Source: an uncultured Corynebacterium sp. (GTDB lineage Bacteria > Actinomycetota > Actinomycetes > Mycobacteriales > Mycobacteriaceae). Taken from it: DNA of 64,000 nt. Numbering within the stretch: the stretch's first letter is position 1; the number at the start of each line of letters is the position of its first letter. Position numbers and translations under genes: made by a program. The notes beneath the pieces were generated by a model. It worked only from the letters and a program-made list of their open reading frames with translations, was not told the origin of the DNA and did no database searches. The DNA lies in the NCBI RefSeq assembly GCF_946221935.1, contig NZ_CAMIGN010000008.1:56625-120624 (forward strand), read 5' to 3'. This document shows, piece by piece, positions 16,414 to 26,632 of this stretch.

Positions 16414-17891
16414 CCGCGATCACCACGGTCCAGCTGCAGGAGAATCTCATCCGCCAGCATTGTCACGGTTCCCGCACCAATGGTCAGAACCATGTCACCA
16501 GGCTGTGCTAGGTCGGCAACGACGCCCGCCACGCTGGAGAAATCAGGTTCAAATACCCACTGGGTGGAAGCGTCGATCTTGTCTCCGATGATGCGAGAAT
16601 CGACTCCCTCCACGGGCTCCTCGCGAGCGCCGAAGATATCCAACAGCACCACCTGATCAGCCAGAGAAAGTGCGTCGGCGAACTCCTGTGCGAAATTCAT
16701 TGTGCGGGAGAACAAGTGCGGCTGGAAAACCGCCACAATGCGTCCGCCGCGAGCCTCCACTCGCTGGCGCGCAGCCGACAAAACGGCCGCCACCTCAGTC
16801 GGGTGGTGGGCGTAATCATCGTAGACCTCAACCTCACGACGAGTGCCGTGGTACTCGAAACGACGGCGTACACCGTCAAAGCCGGCAATACCAGCAAACA
16901 CCTTGTCCACATCCGCTCCCAACAGCACGCTGCCCAGCCCCGCCGCCGTGGCATTGAGCACCATGTGAATACCGGGGATGGCCACGCGCAGGGAGTATTC
17001 TCCGGCAGCCGGGGTGGCCTCAGTCAGTCGCAGCGTGGAGACAGTCCCTTCGGCAGTCACCTCCGTGGCTTCGATAATGGCCGCTGGGGTAACGGAAGAG
17101 TGGGCGTCACAAGCTTCGGCCGTGCCATATCCCACAACGGTAAAGGACAGATCCATGCCATCGGCCGCAGCAGCTACCAAACCCTCCGCGAGCGCAGCCG
17201 ACCCCGGATCGTCAAGGCAGGCCACCAAGTAACCACCTTCAACAATGCGGTGGGCGAACTTTTCAAAGACTTCGCGATAGGCCTGTTCGGTCTTGAAGTA
17301 ATCCAGGTGATCGGGTTCGATGTTCGTCACGACCGCCACCTCTGGCGAGTAGGACAGGAAGGAGCCATCGGATTCATCCGCCTCGGCGACGAAGATATCG
17401 CCCGTGCCGTGGTGGGCGTTTGTGCCCGCACGGTTCAGCTGCCCACCAATGGCAAAAGAAGGATCCTGTCCCGCGGACTGCAAGGCGGCTACGGCCATCG
17501 ATGTAGTTGAGGTCTTTCCATGCGTGCCCGCTAGTAGGAATGCACGCCTATCCTGCAACAACAGTGCCAGAACATCGGATCGACGAAGCACCGGGATACC
17601 CGACTCGCGAGCGGCAACGAGCTCCGGATTGTCCTGCGGGATTGCTGCGAAAGAAGTGACGACAACGGACGGCAGGTCGCCTAGGAGGCGCAGGTTATCC
17701 GCTGAATGCTCCACCTGGATCTGTGCCCCGGCTGCACGCAGCGCCAGAATGCTGCGTGACTCCTTCATGTCAGAACCGCTGACCTGGTAGCCGCGATCCA
17801 GCAGAATGCGGGCAATGCCGGACATTCCGGCTCCGCCGATACCCACCATGTGTACGCGTGTGAGATCCGTGGTTTGGGGCTGCTCGCTCAT
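16410..17891 (-). CDS. murC: UDP-N-acetylmuramate--L-alanine ligase
   Basis: Adds L-Ala to UDP-MurNAc, the first amino acid of the peptidoglycan stem peptide, in the cytoplasm. The 493-residue Mur ligase shows the N-terminal nucleotide fold HMVGIGGAGMSGIA, the ATP P-loop LLAGTHGKTSTTSM, the metal/ATP region VTNIEPDHLDYF, and the C-terminal ligase domain with VYDDYAHHPTEV. It lies between murG and ftsQ, with a 57-bp gap to murG. Confidence 0.97.
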   Translation of the reverse strand: MSEQPQTTDLTRVHMVGIGGAGMSGIARILLDRGYQVSGSDMKESRSILALRAAGAQIQVEHSADNLRLLGDLPSVVVTSFAAIPQDNPELVAARESGIPVLRRSDVLALLLQDRRAFLLAGTHGKTSTTSMAVAALQSAGQDPSFAIGGQLNRAGTNAHHGTGDIFVAEADESDGSFLSYSPEVAVVTNIEPDHLDYFKTEQAYREVFEKFAHRIVEGGYLVACLDDPGSAALAEGLVAAAADGMDLSFTVVGYGTAEACDAHSSVTPAAIIEATEVTAEGTVSTLRLTEATPAAGEYSLRVAIPGIHMVLNATAAGLGSVLLGADVDKVFAGIAGFDGVRRRFEYHGTRREVEVYDDYAHHPTEVAAVLSAARQRVEARGGRIVAVFQPHLFSRTMNFAQEFADALSLADQVVLLDIFGAREEPVEGVDSRIIGDKIDASTQWVFEPDFSSVAGVVADLAQPGDMVLTIGAGTVTMLADEILLQLDRGDRG

Positions 17892-17948
17892 CGTGGAAGA
17901 AGGTGCCTTTCTAAGAAGGGAGGGGGAAAGTGTGGCTTCGTCAGAACG

Positions 17949-19064
17949 CTAACGCTTGTAGGCGGCAGCGATAATCTTCTGTGCAATTTTCTGTGCCGCG
18001 TCGCGGTGCCCTGCTGCGAGGGTGGCAAGGCTGGCGGCCTGCCAACGGGTCTCATCGCGCAACAATGGGATAACTTCCTGGGCGACGCGATGTTCGGTAA
18101 GTTCGGCGTCCTTGATGATTACTCCACCGCCAGCGTGAGTGATCGGACGAACGTTGAGCTCTTGTTCGCCATTGCCATGTGGCAAAGGCACGTAGATGCC
18201 TGGAAGGCCCACTGCGGATACTTCGGCGACAGTCATAGCACCGGAACGGCACAGGATGGCATCGGCGGCGGCCAGCGCCAAGTCCATTCGTTCGATATAG
18301 GGAACGGCTACATAAGGTGGCTTTCCTGCCTGGACCTCCTTGGGCAGCTCCACCGTATTTTTCTTGCCATACGCGTGAAGCACGCCAATGCCCGCGTCCT
18401 GCAGAGTCTTCGCTGCGCTCACAACGGCCTCGTTGATGCTGCGTGCGCCCTGGGATCCGCCGGTGACTAGCAGCAGCGGTGCTTCTGCATCCACGCCGAA
18501 GAACTCCCGAGCCTCTGCCCGTAAAGCCTTGCGATCCATTTTCAGAACTGCGTCGCGCACCGGGATGCCTACGACCTCGGCCTCCAGACCGGAATCTTCG
18601 ACTGCTGCCAGACCCGTACCGCCCAGCTTTACTCCCAATTTGTTGGCTACGCCCGCACGGGCATTCGCCTCGTGGACGAAGAAGGGAATCTTGAGGGCGC
18701 GTGCAGCCAGATATGCCGGTGCGGACACATAACCGCCGAACCCGATCACCACATCAGCTTCCACTTCCCGCAGGATCTGCTTGGTTTCCTTGAGAGCTTT
18801 ACGCAGGCGCAGCGGCAGGGTGGCTAGATCCTTGTTCAGTTTGCGGGGCACCGGCACTGGTGGAATCAGCTTCAAATCAAAGCCGCGAGCGGGCACCAGC
18901 GTGGTTTCCAAACCGCGGCTGGTTCCCAGCGCCGTAATGCGTGCATCGGGGCGCTGAGCGCGCACCGCTTCTGCCACGGCCATGGCGGGCTCAATGTGTC
19001 CTGCCGTTCCGCCGCCGGCAACGACGACTGATAGCTTCCGGTCGGCTTCTGGCTTCGGGTTCAC
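17949..19064 (-). CDS. murG: Lipid II synthase MurG
   Basis: Transfers GlcNAc from UDP-GlcNAc to lipid I at the inner face of the membrane to make lipid II. The 371-residue GT28 protein has the N-terminal GGGTAGHIEPAMAVAEA loop, the membrane-associating stretch, and the C-terminal UDP-GlcNAc site (LVTGGSQGARSINEAV and PLPHGNGEQELN). It starts with GTG at 19064, with an AGGAGG site 10 bases upstream that overlaps the ftsW stop region; four bases separate the genes. Confidence 0.97.
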   Translation of the reverse strand: MNPKPEADRKLSVVVAGGGTAGHIEPAMAVAEAVRAQRPDARITALGTSRGLETTLVPARGFDLKLIPPVPVPRKLNKDLATLPLRLRKALKETKQILREVEADVVIGFGGYVSAPAYLAARALKIPFFVHEANARAGVANKLGVKLGGTGLAAVEDSGLEAEVVGIPVRDAVLKMDRKALRAEAREFFGVDAEAPLLLVTGGSQGARSINEAVVSAAKTLQDAGIGVLHAYGKKNTVELPKEVQAGKPPYVAVPYIERMDLALAAADAILCRSGAMTVAEVSAVGLPGIYVPLPHGNGEQELNVRPITHAGGGVIIKDAELTEHRVAQEVIPLLRDETRWQAASLATLAAGHRDAAQKIAQKIIAAAYKR

Positions 19065-19068
19065 TGGG

Positions 19069-20748
19069 CTAGCGCCTCCTGTGTCGGTTATCTAGATTTC
19101 TGCGGGTCTTGCGGGCTCTCTCCTGCCCTGAACTATCAGCCCGATTGCGGCTGCGTGGCATTGGTTTGGGTGTAGCCGTTGGGGGAAGATCCTGCCTTCG
19201 TACCCCATCGTAGCCACGCAAGCGGGACTCTCCACCGACCCGGCGGATCGATCGCTCCACTCGGTCGCGTTCCCGACGCACGTCTTGGCTGCCGCGGCCT
19301 GCACTAACCCGTTGACGGGTGACTGGTTCCCCATAGCTATAGGCCGTCTCACGGCGCTCTGTACGGCGCTGTTCTCCGGCTTTATACCCCCGGGGCTCCG
19401 GGAGCATAAGGATACGGTCGATCAGCGGGCGTCCCTCGTGCTGCATGGAAGAAATCGTCTCCGGCTCATTGCGCGCACAATTGCACAGCAACCCCATGGA
19501 AAGCAGCGTGATGATCGCGGAGGAACCACCTGCGGAGATCAGTGGCAATTGAATACCGGTCACCGGCAGCAGGCCAACGACGTACCCCATGTTGAAAAAC
19601 GCCTGCACAGCAATACCAATCGTCAGCGTGCCCGCCAATAGCCGGAGGAAAGGATCCGCCTGGGCCAACGCCGTACGAGTGCCGAAAAACGCAAGCATTC
19701 CGAACAGAATGACTACAATCACCGTGCCGAACAGACCCAGCTCTTCACCAACGATGGCGAAAATGAAGTCGTTCTTCGCCTCAGGCAGATAAAACCACTT
19801 GGCACGGGACTGCCCCAAACCGGCGCCGAAAAGCCCGCCGTCGGAAAGGGAAAGGATTCCCTGGTGAGACTGGTAGGCCGCACCCTGTGTCGTAGTGTCG
19901 CCGAAATTCAGGGTCAGAGCATCCTTCCATGTCGTGATACGTGCACCACGGAAGCTCTTGCGGGAAATCGCGAATACGACGAGCAATGCAACGCTACCCA
20001 GCATGGTGAAGAAGACCCGTTTATCAACTCCTGCAAAGAACATCAAGGCGGCGACCACGATGCCAACGGAGAACATCATTCCCAGGTCCTTTTGGAACAA
20101 CACCAGCAGCATGATCACCGCGCTAATAGCAATGAAGGCACCCAGCCCGGTGTTCAAGCGCTGCGTTGCGCGTGCCCGGTAGCTCACAGTCGCCGCTCCC
20201 CACACTGCTAGAGCCAGCTTGGCCACCTCGGAGGGTTGCACACCGATGGGACCAATGCGGATCCATGAATTCGAGCCGACCTCGTCACCACCAACACCGA
20301 TGCCGGGGATAAGCACGGCAATCAGCATCAAGATCGCGATCACCAACAACGACGGCGAGTACTTTCGCACTGTCTCCGGGCGCATGCGCAGTGCAAACCA
20401 CATCACCACCAGGCCGATCACCACAACCATGGCCTGCTTGATGAACTCGCCGAACACACTCGCGCCGCTTGCATAAGAGGTCACCATCGAGGACGACAGC
20501 ACCATGATCAGACCCAAAACGGTCAGACAGGCGGTAACGACCATTAGCACCTTGTAATTCAGCTGCGGAGTGGCCAGCTGCGCGGAGACTTTGCGCTGCA
20601 AAGACGCGAAGCCACGCTCATTGCTATTCGCTCGATCAGCCTTCTGCTGTACGCTCTCGCGCGCCTGTGGATCCTGTGCGCTACGTTGTGCGGGCTTCCC
20701 CGCGCCGGGGATTTGCCGTCGCTTGGAATTGGATGTCGGAGTGGACAT
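19069..20748 (-). CDS. ftsW: Peptidoglycan glycosyltransferase FtsW
   Basis: SEDS-family septal glycosyltransferase that polymerises lipid II with FtsI. The 559-residue protein has a 55-residue basic cytoplasmic tail, ten membrane segments (about 60-440), and the SEDS motifs IGVGGDEVGSNSWIRIGPIGVQ, KNDFIFAIVGEELG and GIQLPLISAGGSS. A long Arg-rich C-terminal tail follows (about 455-559), typical of actinobacterial FtsW, which contacts FtsZ. I chose ATG 20748 (MSTPTSNSK) because AGGGG precedes it and it lies 10 bp after murD; longer in-frame starts would overlap murD. Confidence 0.95.
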   Translation of the reverse strand: MSTPTSNSKRRQIPGAGKPAQRSAQDPQARESVQQKADRANSNERGFASLQRKVSAQLATPQLNYKVLMVVTACLTVLGLIMVLSSSMVTSYASGASVFGEFIKQAMVVVIGLVVMWFALRMRPETVRKYSPSLLVIAILMLIAVLIPGIGVGGDEVGSNSWIRIGPIGVQPSEVAKLALAVWGAATVSYRARATQRLNTGLGAFIAISAVIMLLVLFQKDLGMMFSVGIVVAALMFFAGVDKRVFFTMLGSVALLVVFAISRKSFRGARITTWKDALTLNFGDTTTQGAAYQSHQGILSLSDGGLFGAGLGQSRAKWFYLPEAKNDFIFAIVGEELGLFGTVIVVILFGMLAFFGTRTALAQADPFLRLLAGTLTIGIAVQAFFNMGYVVGLLPVTGIQLPLISAGGSSAIITLLSMGLLCNCARNEPETISSMQHEGRPLIDRILMLPEPRGYKAGEQRRTERRETAYSYGEPVTRQRVSAGRGSQDVRRERDRVERSIRRVGGESRLRGYDGVRRQDLPPTATPKPMPRSRNRADSSGQERARKTRRNLDNRHRRR

Positions 20749-20758
20749 GGAAAAACAC

Positions 20759-22303
20759 CTACCCCTTTTCCTGCTTCGTGTGTGCTGCCGGATCGTCAGG
20801 CTGTGTGTGACCGGATGAATCAGCCTCAGCATAAGCCAAGGCATATTGGGCAAACAGGTCGCCACGCTGGCTCATCCCGCTAAACATGTCCAGTGACGCA
20901 GCCGCCGGTGCCAGCACCACGCTGTCCCCCGGTTCTGCCAGCTCGTGGGCGGCACGGGCGACGGCACGCATTGCTTCATCTGGATCGGTGGCGTCAATAA
21001 GGGTGATCGGCAGTTCCGGCAGCTGCCGTGAGACCTCGGCGGCGAGTTCCTTCCGGTCCACGCCGAGAGCCACGACAGCTTTAAGGGCACCGCCGATCGC
21101 ACGGATTAATCCGTCAACAGCCGCGCCCTTTAACTGGCCGCCGGCAATCCAAATCACGTTGTGCTGACCGCGGAGGGCTGCTTCGGCGGCGTGTGGGTTC
21201 GTGGCCTTCGAGTTGTCGATCCACGTCACCCCGCGGTGTTCCAGGACAACCTGACCGCGGTGGGCCTGCACCTGGAAGCCAGCTAGTGCGTTTTGGATGG
21301 CCTCCGGCGTCACGCCTACAGCACGTGCCATCGCCGCACTGGCCGCAGCATCGGCTAGTCCCGCGGGGCCGGGCGGGCTGATGCCTTGAGCCGGCGCCAA
21401 GTCAGTGATTTGGCTGGGATCGCCGAGGTTCGCCTCGACTAGCCGTCCATTGCGCACACCGACGATGCGCTCTATGTCCTTCGTTACTGGTGACGCCGCC
21501 TGTTCCGGATCGTGAATCGTGTAGGCACCGCACGCCGCTACCTGGCGGGCTTGTGCAGTGGACAGTACGTCGGCGTCATCCAATGCCAGGATGGAATCCG
21601 TTGCAGTCAGGACCTGCGCCTTGTCTGCACAATAGTTTTCATAACTTCCATGCCAATCCAGGTGGTCCTCGGCAAGGTTGAGGATGCAACCCACCGTGGG
21701 CACAAACATGGGAGCCCAGTGCAGCTGGAAACTGGACACTTCCGCGACAAAGACATCCGATCGCGGAGCACCCCGGTGCTGCGCAGCCAACGCGGCCGCG
21801 GGTGCGATTCCGATATTGCCGACCGAAAGGGCTGCGCGCCCATCCGCAACCAACATGGACGTCAGCATGGCAGTGGTTGTCGTTTTGCCATTGGTGCCGG
21901 TAATGGCCAGCCACGTTCGTGGCTCGCCGAAAGCCCCTGCCTGGTCGGCGAGCCAAGCGGCGGCGATGTCCCCTATCACGGGAATGCCCAGGTCTGTGGC
22001 GCGTACCAGCAATGGGGACTCGGGCTTCCACCCCGGAGAGGTCACAACCATTCGCGGAGCCAGCTGGTCAAGCGATTCGGTAGCTTCAGCTACTCCCAGC
22101 AAACGGAGTTCGGTATCGCCGTCCTCGGCAATGTGGCTAAGCACCTGTGCGTTATCGTCGGCGACCACGACGTGGCGGGCTCCGAGAGCACAGAGCATGG
22201 AGATCACGCCTCGTCCGGCCACGCCAGCCCCCGCGACCAGGATTGTCTCGGTGCGCATGGTGTGTAGGGCGTCTGCGGGTTGAAGTGCGTGTGTGGGTTC
22301 CAC
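20759..22303 (-). CDS. murD: UDP-N-acetylmuramoyl-L-alanine--D-glutamate ligase
   Basis: Adds D-glutamate to UDP-MurNAc-L-Ala. The 514-residue ligase begins near the Rossmann motif LVAGAGVAGRGVISML, has the P-loop AITGTNGKTTTTAM, the central NLAEDHLDWHGSYENY block, and C-terminal WIDNSKATNPHAAEAAL. The GTG start at 22303 is preceded by an AAGGA site at a rather long spacing; an ATG 45 bases downstream is an alternative but has no ribosome binding site. It is about 50 residues longer than E. coli MurD, including a C-terminal polar tail. Confidence 0.96.
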   Translation of the reverse strand: MEPTHALQPADALHTMRTETILVAGAGVAGRGVISMLCALGARHVVVADDNAQVLSHIAEDGDTELRLLGVAEATESLDQLAPRMVVTSPGWKPESPLLVRATDLGIPVIGDIAAAWLADQAGAFGEPRTWLAITGTNGKTTTTAMLTSMLVADGRAALSVGNIGIAPAAALAAQHRGAPRSDVFVAEVSSFQLHWAPMFVPTVGCILNLAEDHLDWHGSYENYCADKAQVLTATDSILALDDADVLSTAQARQVAACGAYTIHDPEQAASPVTKDIERIVGVRNGRLVEANLGDPSQITDLAPAQGISPPGPAGLADAAASAAMARAVGVTPEAIQNALAGFQVQAHRGQVVLEHRGVTWIDNSKATNPHAAEAALRGQHNVIWIAGGQLKGAAVDGLIRAIGGALKAVVALGVDRKELAAEVSRQLPELPITLIDATDPDEAMRAVARAAHELAEPGDSVVLAPAAASLDMFSGMSQRGDLFAQYALAYAEADSSGHTQPDDPAAHTKQEKG

Positions 22304-22378
22304 GGCTTTGCCTGTCCTTCGGGTTCTTACATTGCTAAATATGTGCTGTTGATAGTGAGCTACTGGTTGATGGGCGTC

Positions 22379-23479
22379 CTACCAAGTGGCGGAGTTCAAC
22401 CACTCGGCGTAGAACAATGCGAAGCCGGACATTGCAGCCAACCCGGCGAGCAACCAGAAGCGGATAACCACGGTGGTTTCGGCCCAGCCTTTGTTCTCAA
22501 AGTGGTGGTGAATCGGTGCCATTCGGAAAACGCGCTTACCGGTGGCCTTAAAGGAAACCACCTGAATAACAACGGAGGCGGCCTCAATAACGAAGATGAT
22601 GCCAACCAGGATCATCAGCAACTCCGTCTGAGTGGTGATGGATAGACCTGCCACCAGACCGCCCAGTGCCAAAGAACCAGTGTCGCCCATGAAAATCTTC
22701 GCCGGTGCAGCGTTCCACCATAGGAAGCCCAGGCAAGCGCCCAGCCCGGCAGAAGCAAGCATCGACAGATCCAGCGGATCACGTACCGCATAGCAGGCCG
22801 CCTGCGCGCTCACAGAGCAAGAATTACGGAACTGCCAGAAGGTAATCAGTACATAGGTTCCCATCACCATTGCGGTCACGCCACCGGCGAGGCCGTCCAA
22901 ACCATCGGTCAGGTTCACAGCATTGGACCAAGCGGAAATGACCAGGTAGATAAAAATCAGGAACAAGATGGTGCCCACGATGGCCGGACCAATAGCGATA
23001 TCGAATGTAGCGATGTCGCGGATGGCCGAGAGGTGGGTGGAACCCGGAGTGAGGCCACGGGAATTCGGGAACTGCAGAATCAGCACGCCGAAAATAATTG
23101 CGGTAGCCAGCTGGCCAACCAGCTTAGCCTTAGCGTTTAGTCCCAGATTGCGTCCCTTGACTAGCTTGATGTAGTCATCGGCGAAGCCCAATCCGCCCAG
23201 TGCTAGGGTCAACCCAAGCACGAGCCATCCACTTACTCCTGGACCTGCGCCAGTGGTAGCCAATCCCACCAGTACGCCCACCAAGTAGCCGAACAGGATG
23301 CCAGCGAGGATGGCGATTCCGCCCATGGTCGGGGTGCCGCGTTTCTTGAAGTGGGATTTCGGACCCTCTTCTCGGATCTCCTGGCCTAATCCTTCGGCGG
23401 AGAACCAACGGATCAACAAGGGTGTCAGGGCAACAGACACGACGAAAGCAACCGCACCCGCGATAAAGATTTGCAACAT
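22379..23479 (-). CDS. mraY: Phospho-N-acetylmuramoyl-pentapeptide transferase
   Basis: Makes lipid I by moving phospho-MurNAc-pentapeptide onto undecaprenyl phosphate. The 366-residue integral membrane enzyme has about ten helices and shows KKRGTPTMGGIAIL, FADDYIKLVKGRNLGL (catalytic Asp-Asp), NAVNLTDGLDGLAGG and FMGDTGSLALGG, and the His-rich MAPIHHHFE loop. ATG 23479 (MLQIFIAG) is chosen because AAGGAG precedes it and the gene then lies 7 bp after murF; the longer reading would add residues from murF overlap. Confidence 0.97.
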   Translation of the reverse strand: MLQIFIAGAVAFVVSVALTPLLIRWFSAEGLGQEIREEGPKSHFKKRGTPTMGGIAILAGILFGYLVGVLVGLATTGAGPGVSGWLVLGLTLALGGLGFADDYIKLVKGRNLGLNAKAKLVGQLATAIIFGVLILQFPNSRGLTPGSTHLSAIRDIATFDIAIGPAIVGTILFLIFIYLVISAWSNAVNLTDGLDGLAGGVTAMVMGTYVLITFWQFRNSCSVSAQAACYAVRDPLDLSMLASAGLGACLGFLWWNAAPAKIFMGDTGSLALGGLVAGLSITTQTELLMILVGIIFVIEAASVVIQVVSFKATGKRVFRMAPIHHHFENKGWAETTVVIRFWLLAGLAAMSGFALFYAEWLNSATW

Positions 23480-23486
23480 GGGTCTT

Positions 23487-25001
23487 TTAAGCTCCTTGGT
23501 CTTCGCCGATGAGCAGTCCTTCTGCCACGGCCCACAGTCCATCCGAATACGATGCCTTAATCAGCACCACATCCTGCGAGTTCAAACTCGTATCTAGGTA
23601 GTTCACCGCGCCGTCGATATTCTCGACAACCTGCGTGTCCACTCCACTTTCACGGGCGGCAGTGGCCAGTGCGTGCTGGTTTACACCATTGCCCACGATG
23701 ACGGCGTGGTCGATTCGCCGCTGAGCGAGCACTCGGCCCAGCTCTGCATGTTCGTCACTCGCATCATCACCAAGCTCACCCATCTGGCCCAAGACAGCCC
23801 AGCTCTCCGCATCGGGGCGGCCCTTGGCTGTAAAAGCCAAAGCGTCGATGCCGGCGCGCATAGATTCGGGGTTGGCATTATAAGAGTCGTTGATAATGGT
23901 CACCCCGTCGGAGGTGCGCGTGCGCACGTCCATGCGGTTCACGCTGGCAGCGACATGGGAGCTCAGGGAAGTCGCAACCTGTGCGGCGTCAATACCCATT
24001 TCGATGCCCACCGCTGCGGCGGCGAGAGCATTGGACACCTGGTGAGCGCCGAAAACGGACAACTCCACACGCACCGGTTCACCCTTCGGGTGGTGCAAAA
24101 GGAAGCTGGCTCGAGCTACCGCGTCCAGCTCGATGTCGGTGGCGTAGTAGTCTGCCGGCACTCCGGCGGCACCTGTGGTTCCTTCGGTGGAGAATCGCAC
24201 TACGCGCGCTGCGGTGCGCTTGTCCATTGCCGCTACCTTGTCGTCGTCGGCGTTCAGCACGGCCAGGCCACCGTCTGCGGCCTGTGGCAGAGCTTCTACC
24301 AGCTCACCCTTGGCTTGGGCGATAGCCTGGCGGGATCCGAACTCGCCCAGGTGGGCACTGCCGACATTCAGCACCACGCCCACGCGTGGAGGCGTGACCG
24401 TCGTCAAATGTTGAATGTGTCCCACACCGCGAGCGGACATTTCGCTGACCAGGAAGCGCGTCTCGCGTCCCGCGCGCAACGCGGTGTACGGTAGGCCAAT
24501 CTCATTGTTAAAACTGCCGGGCGGGGCTACGGTCTCCCCTGCCTCCCGCAGTACTGCACCAATCAGGTCCTTCGTGGACGTCTTACCTGCGGAGCCGGTC
24601 ACTCCCACAACGACCATTCCTTCTTCGGCGGCCAGAACGTCGGTGTTGTATCGAGCCAGCTTGTCGACGGCTGCCAACACTGCGGCACCGTGGCCTTCTG
24701 CGTCGAATTCGAAGGCGGTCGCATTGGAGGTCTGCTCATTCATCTGCACAGGTTCCGCCAACAGCGCCGGCTGCTCCACTCCCCGGCCTACAACTAGAAG
24801 GGCGGCGCCGTTGCGTAACGCAGAGTCCACAAAGTCGTGGCCGTCGGCTTTGGCACCGGGCAGGGCCATAAAGATCGCCCCGGGGGTGATCTTGCGTGAG
24901 TCGAACTCCACCGGTCCGGTTACCACGGCCTGCGGGTCCGCGCCGTTGATGAGAGACCCGCCCGTCACGTCGGCGATCTGTTGTGTTGTTAGTTCAATCA
25001 T
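23487..25001 (-). CDS. murF: UDP-MurNAc-tripeptide--D-alanyl-D-alanine ligase
   Basis: Adds D-Ala-D-Ala to complete the pentapeptide precursor. The 504-residue ligase shows the MurF N-terminal domain (SRKITPGAIFMALPGAKADGHDF), the P-loop GVTGSAGKTSTKDL, and NVGSAHLGEFGS and INDSYNANPESMRAGI of the central and C-terminal domains. Its start codon overlaps the murE stop by four bases (ATGA). The C-terminus is followed closely by mraY. Confidence 0.97.
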   Translation of the reverse strand: MIELTTQQIADVTGGSLINGADPQAVVTGPVEFDSRKITPGAIFMALPGAKADGHDFVDSALRNGAALLVVGRGVEQPALLAEPVQMNEQTSNATAFEFDAEGHGAAVLAAVDKLARYNTDVLAAEEGMVVVGVTGSAGKTSTKDLIGAVLREAGETVAPPGSFNNEIGLPYTALRAGRETRFLVSEMSARGVGHIQHLTTVTPPRVGVVLNVGSAHLGEFGSRQAIAQAKGELVEALPQAADGGLAVLNADDDKVAAMDKRTAARVVRFSTEGTTGAAGVPADYYATDIELDAVARASFLLHHPKGEPVRVELSVFGAHQVSNALAAAAVGIEMGIDAAQVATSLSSHVAASVNRMDVRTRTSDGVTIINDSYNANPESMRAGIDALAFTAKGRPDAESWAVLGQMGELGDDASDEHAELGRVLAQRRIDHAVIVGNGVNQHALATAARESGVDTQVVENIDGAVNYLDTSLNSQDVVLIKASYSDGLWAVAEGLLIGEDQGA

Positions 25002-26632
25002 CGCTGCTCACTACTTTCGCTCTGTCTACCCTCGCGCTCTGAATGTGCCTGTGCCCGCTGGGTCAAGGCGTTCGCCAGCTCCTCCACATCGTCGAAGGGG
25101 TGCATAACTCCCGCGACGAGCTGGCCCTTCTCATGCCCCTTGCCTGCTATAACCACTGCATCGCCCGACTGTGCCCAGCTCACGGCAGCAGCAATAGCCT
25201 CAGCCCGGTCGGGCACGATCTCGCACAATGTCTCTTTGTCTTGTTGCTGCTTTTTCTTTTTGAGGACGCCCTCACGCGCCCCTGCATAGATCGCTTCCCG
25301 GATCGTAGACGGCTCCTCGTCTCGAGGATTATCATCCGTCACGAACACCGCGTCTGCCAGCTCAGCGGCAATGCGTCCCATAATGGGGCGCTTCTCGTGG
25401 TCACGATTGCCACCGGCACCGAGGACAATCCCGATACGAGCGTACGGGTCAGGAAGGTAGTCGTGGAGACTACTTAGCACCGCCTGTACAGCCCCCGGCT
25501 TGTGTGCGTAATCCACCATGGCCAGGAAGTCTTGGCCGGCTTCAACAAGTTGCATGCGACCTGGCACCTGCACATCCGCCAGCGCCTGTACTGCGGGGCT
25601 TTCAGATGTGAGCGTCTCCCCGGTTACGGCCTCAATACAGGCCAAAGCAACCAAGCTATTGGCTTGGTTAAAGGCTCCGGCCATGCCGATGCTGTAGTTC
25701 AGTTTGCGGGAGCTTTCGGCCCCGGTGATCTCCACCCCAATGTGCTGACGGCCACTGGCTGACACCTCTGCGGAAGTGATGGCCCATGCAGGGTTGGTGT
25801 TTGCTTCCGGACGCTCAGCGGAGTCGTTCTTCGTCTGCGGATATAGCGCCACTGTGGACGAGAACTGAGCGGCGATGTCGCGCATACGCTCGCCCCACTC
25901 ATCTTCACAGCAAATCACTGCGGTACCAGGCTGCTGGCCATCCTCTGCTCGCTCGAAAAGCAATGCCTTGGCCTGGAAGTAGTCCTCCATCGTCGGGTGG
26001 AAATCCAGGTGGTCTTGGCTGAGGTTCGTAAACGCCGCCACGTCAAAATGCAGGCCACGTACACGCCCCAGCTGCAATGCGTGACTGGATACCTCCATGA
26101 CCAGGTGTGTGGCTCCCTCTGCAACCATGCGCGCCAGCAGCGCCTGGAGGGTCGGCGCCTCCGGGGTGGTCAGCGAAGTTGGAATTGGCTTGCCGTTAAT
26201 GCGGGTGCCCGTCGTGCCGATCAGGCCTACCTTCAGCCCTGAATCCAGCAAAGCCTTTTCGACGAGGTAACTGGTAGTTGTCTTGCCGGAAGTGCCGGTG
26301 ATGCCAATGGTCTTCAGCTGACGCGCCGGGTGGCCATAAATCTCTGCGGAAACCGGGCCCATCCATTCGCGTACATCATCGACAACAATGCACGGAAGTG
26401 GCGTGGGGGCGTCATCAATAATCCGCTGGCCCGCGGCGTCAGTAAGCACGGCTACGGCATTACTATCCGCAGCGAAGGTCGCTCCATGTACCTTCTGACC
26501 CGGAACTGCGCAGAAGAGCCCGCCCGGTTGTACATCTCGCGAGCCGATTGCTGCCGATGTAACCTCCACGCCTTGCCAGGGCCCTGTGAGGGTACCACCG
26601 CAGATTTCGGCGAGACGTTTTACAGATGTCAT
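24998..26632 (-). CDS. murE: UDP-MurNAc-L-Ala-D-Glu--meso-diaminopimelate ligase
   Basis: Adds the third residue of the stem peptide. The 544-residue Mur ligase has the P-loop GITGTSGKTTTSYL, the LSQDHLDFHPTMEDYF block, and the meso-diaminopimelate signature DDNPRDEEPSTI, so meso-DAP rather than lysine is used, as expected for corynebacteria. VDYAHKPGAVQAVL marks the start of the C-terminal domain. The start overlaps the ftsI stop by four bases and the stop overlaps the murF start by four bases, so ftsI-murE-murF is a tightly coupled unit. Confidence 0.97.
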   Translation of the reverse strand: MTSVKRLAEICGGTLTGPWQGVEVTSAAIGSRDVQPGGLFCAVPGQKVHGATFAADSNAVAVLTDAAGQRIIDDAPTPLPCIVVDDVREWMGPVSAEIYGHPARQLKTIGITGTSGKTTTSYLVEKALLDSGLKVGLIGTTGTRINGKPIPTSLTTPEAPTLQALLARMVAEGATHLVMEVSSHALQLGRVRGLHFDVAAFTNLSQDHLDFHPTMEDYFQAKALLFERAEDGQQPGTAVICCEDEWGERMRDIAAQFSSTVALYPQTKNDSAERPEANTNPAWAITSAEVSASGRQHIGVEITGAESSRKLNYSIGMAGAFNQANSLVALACIEAVTGETLTSESPAVQALADVQVPGRMQLVEAGQDFLAMVDYAHKPGAVQAVLSSLHDYLPDPYARIGIVLGAGGNRDHEKRPIMGRIAAELADAVFVTDDNPRDEEPSTIREAIYAGAREGVLKKKKQQQDKETLCEIVPDRAEAIAAAVSWAQSGDAVVIAGKGHEKGQLVAGVMHPFDDVEELANALTQRAQAHSEREGRQSESSEQR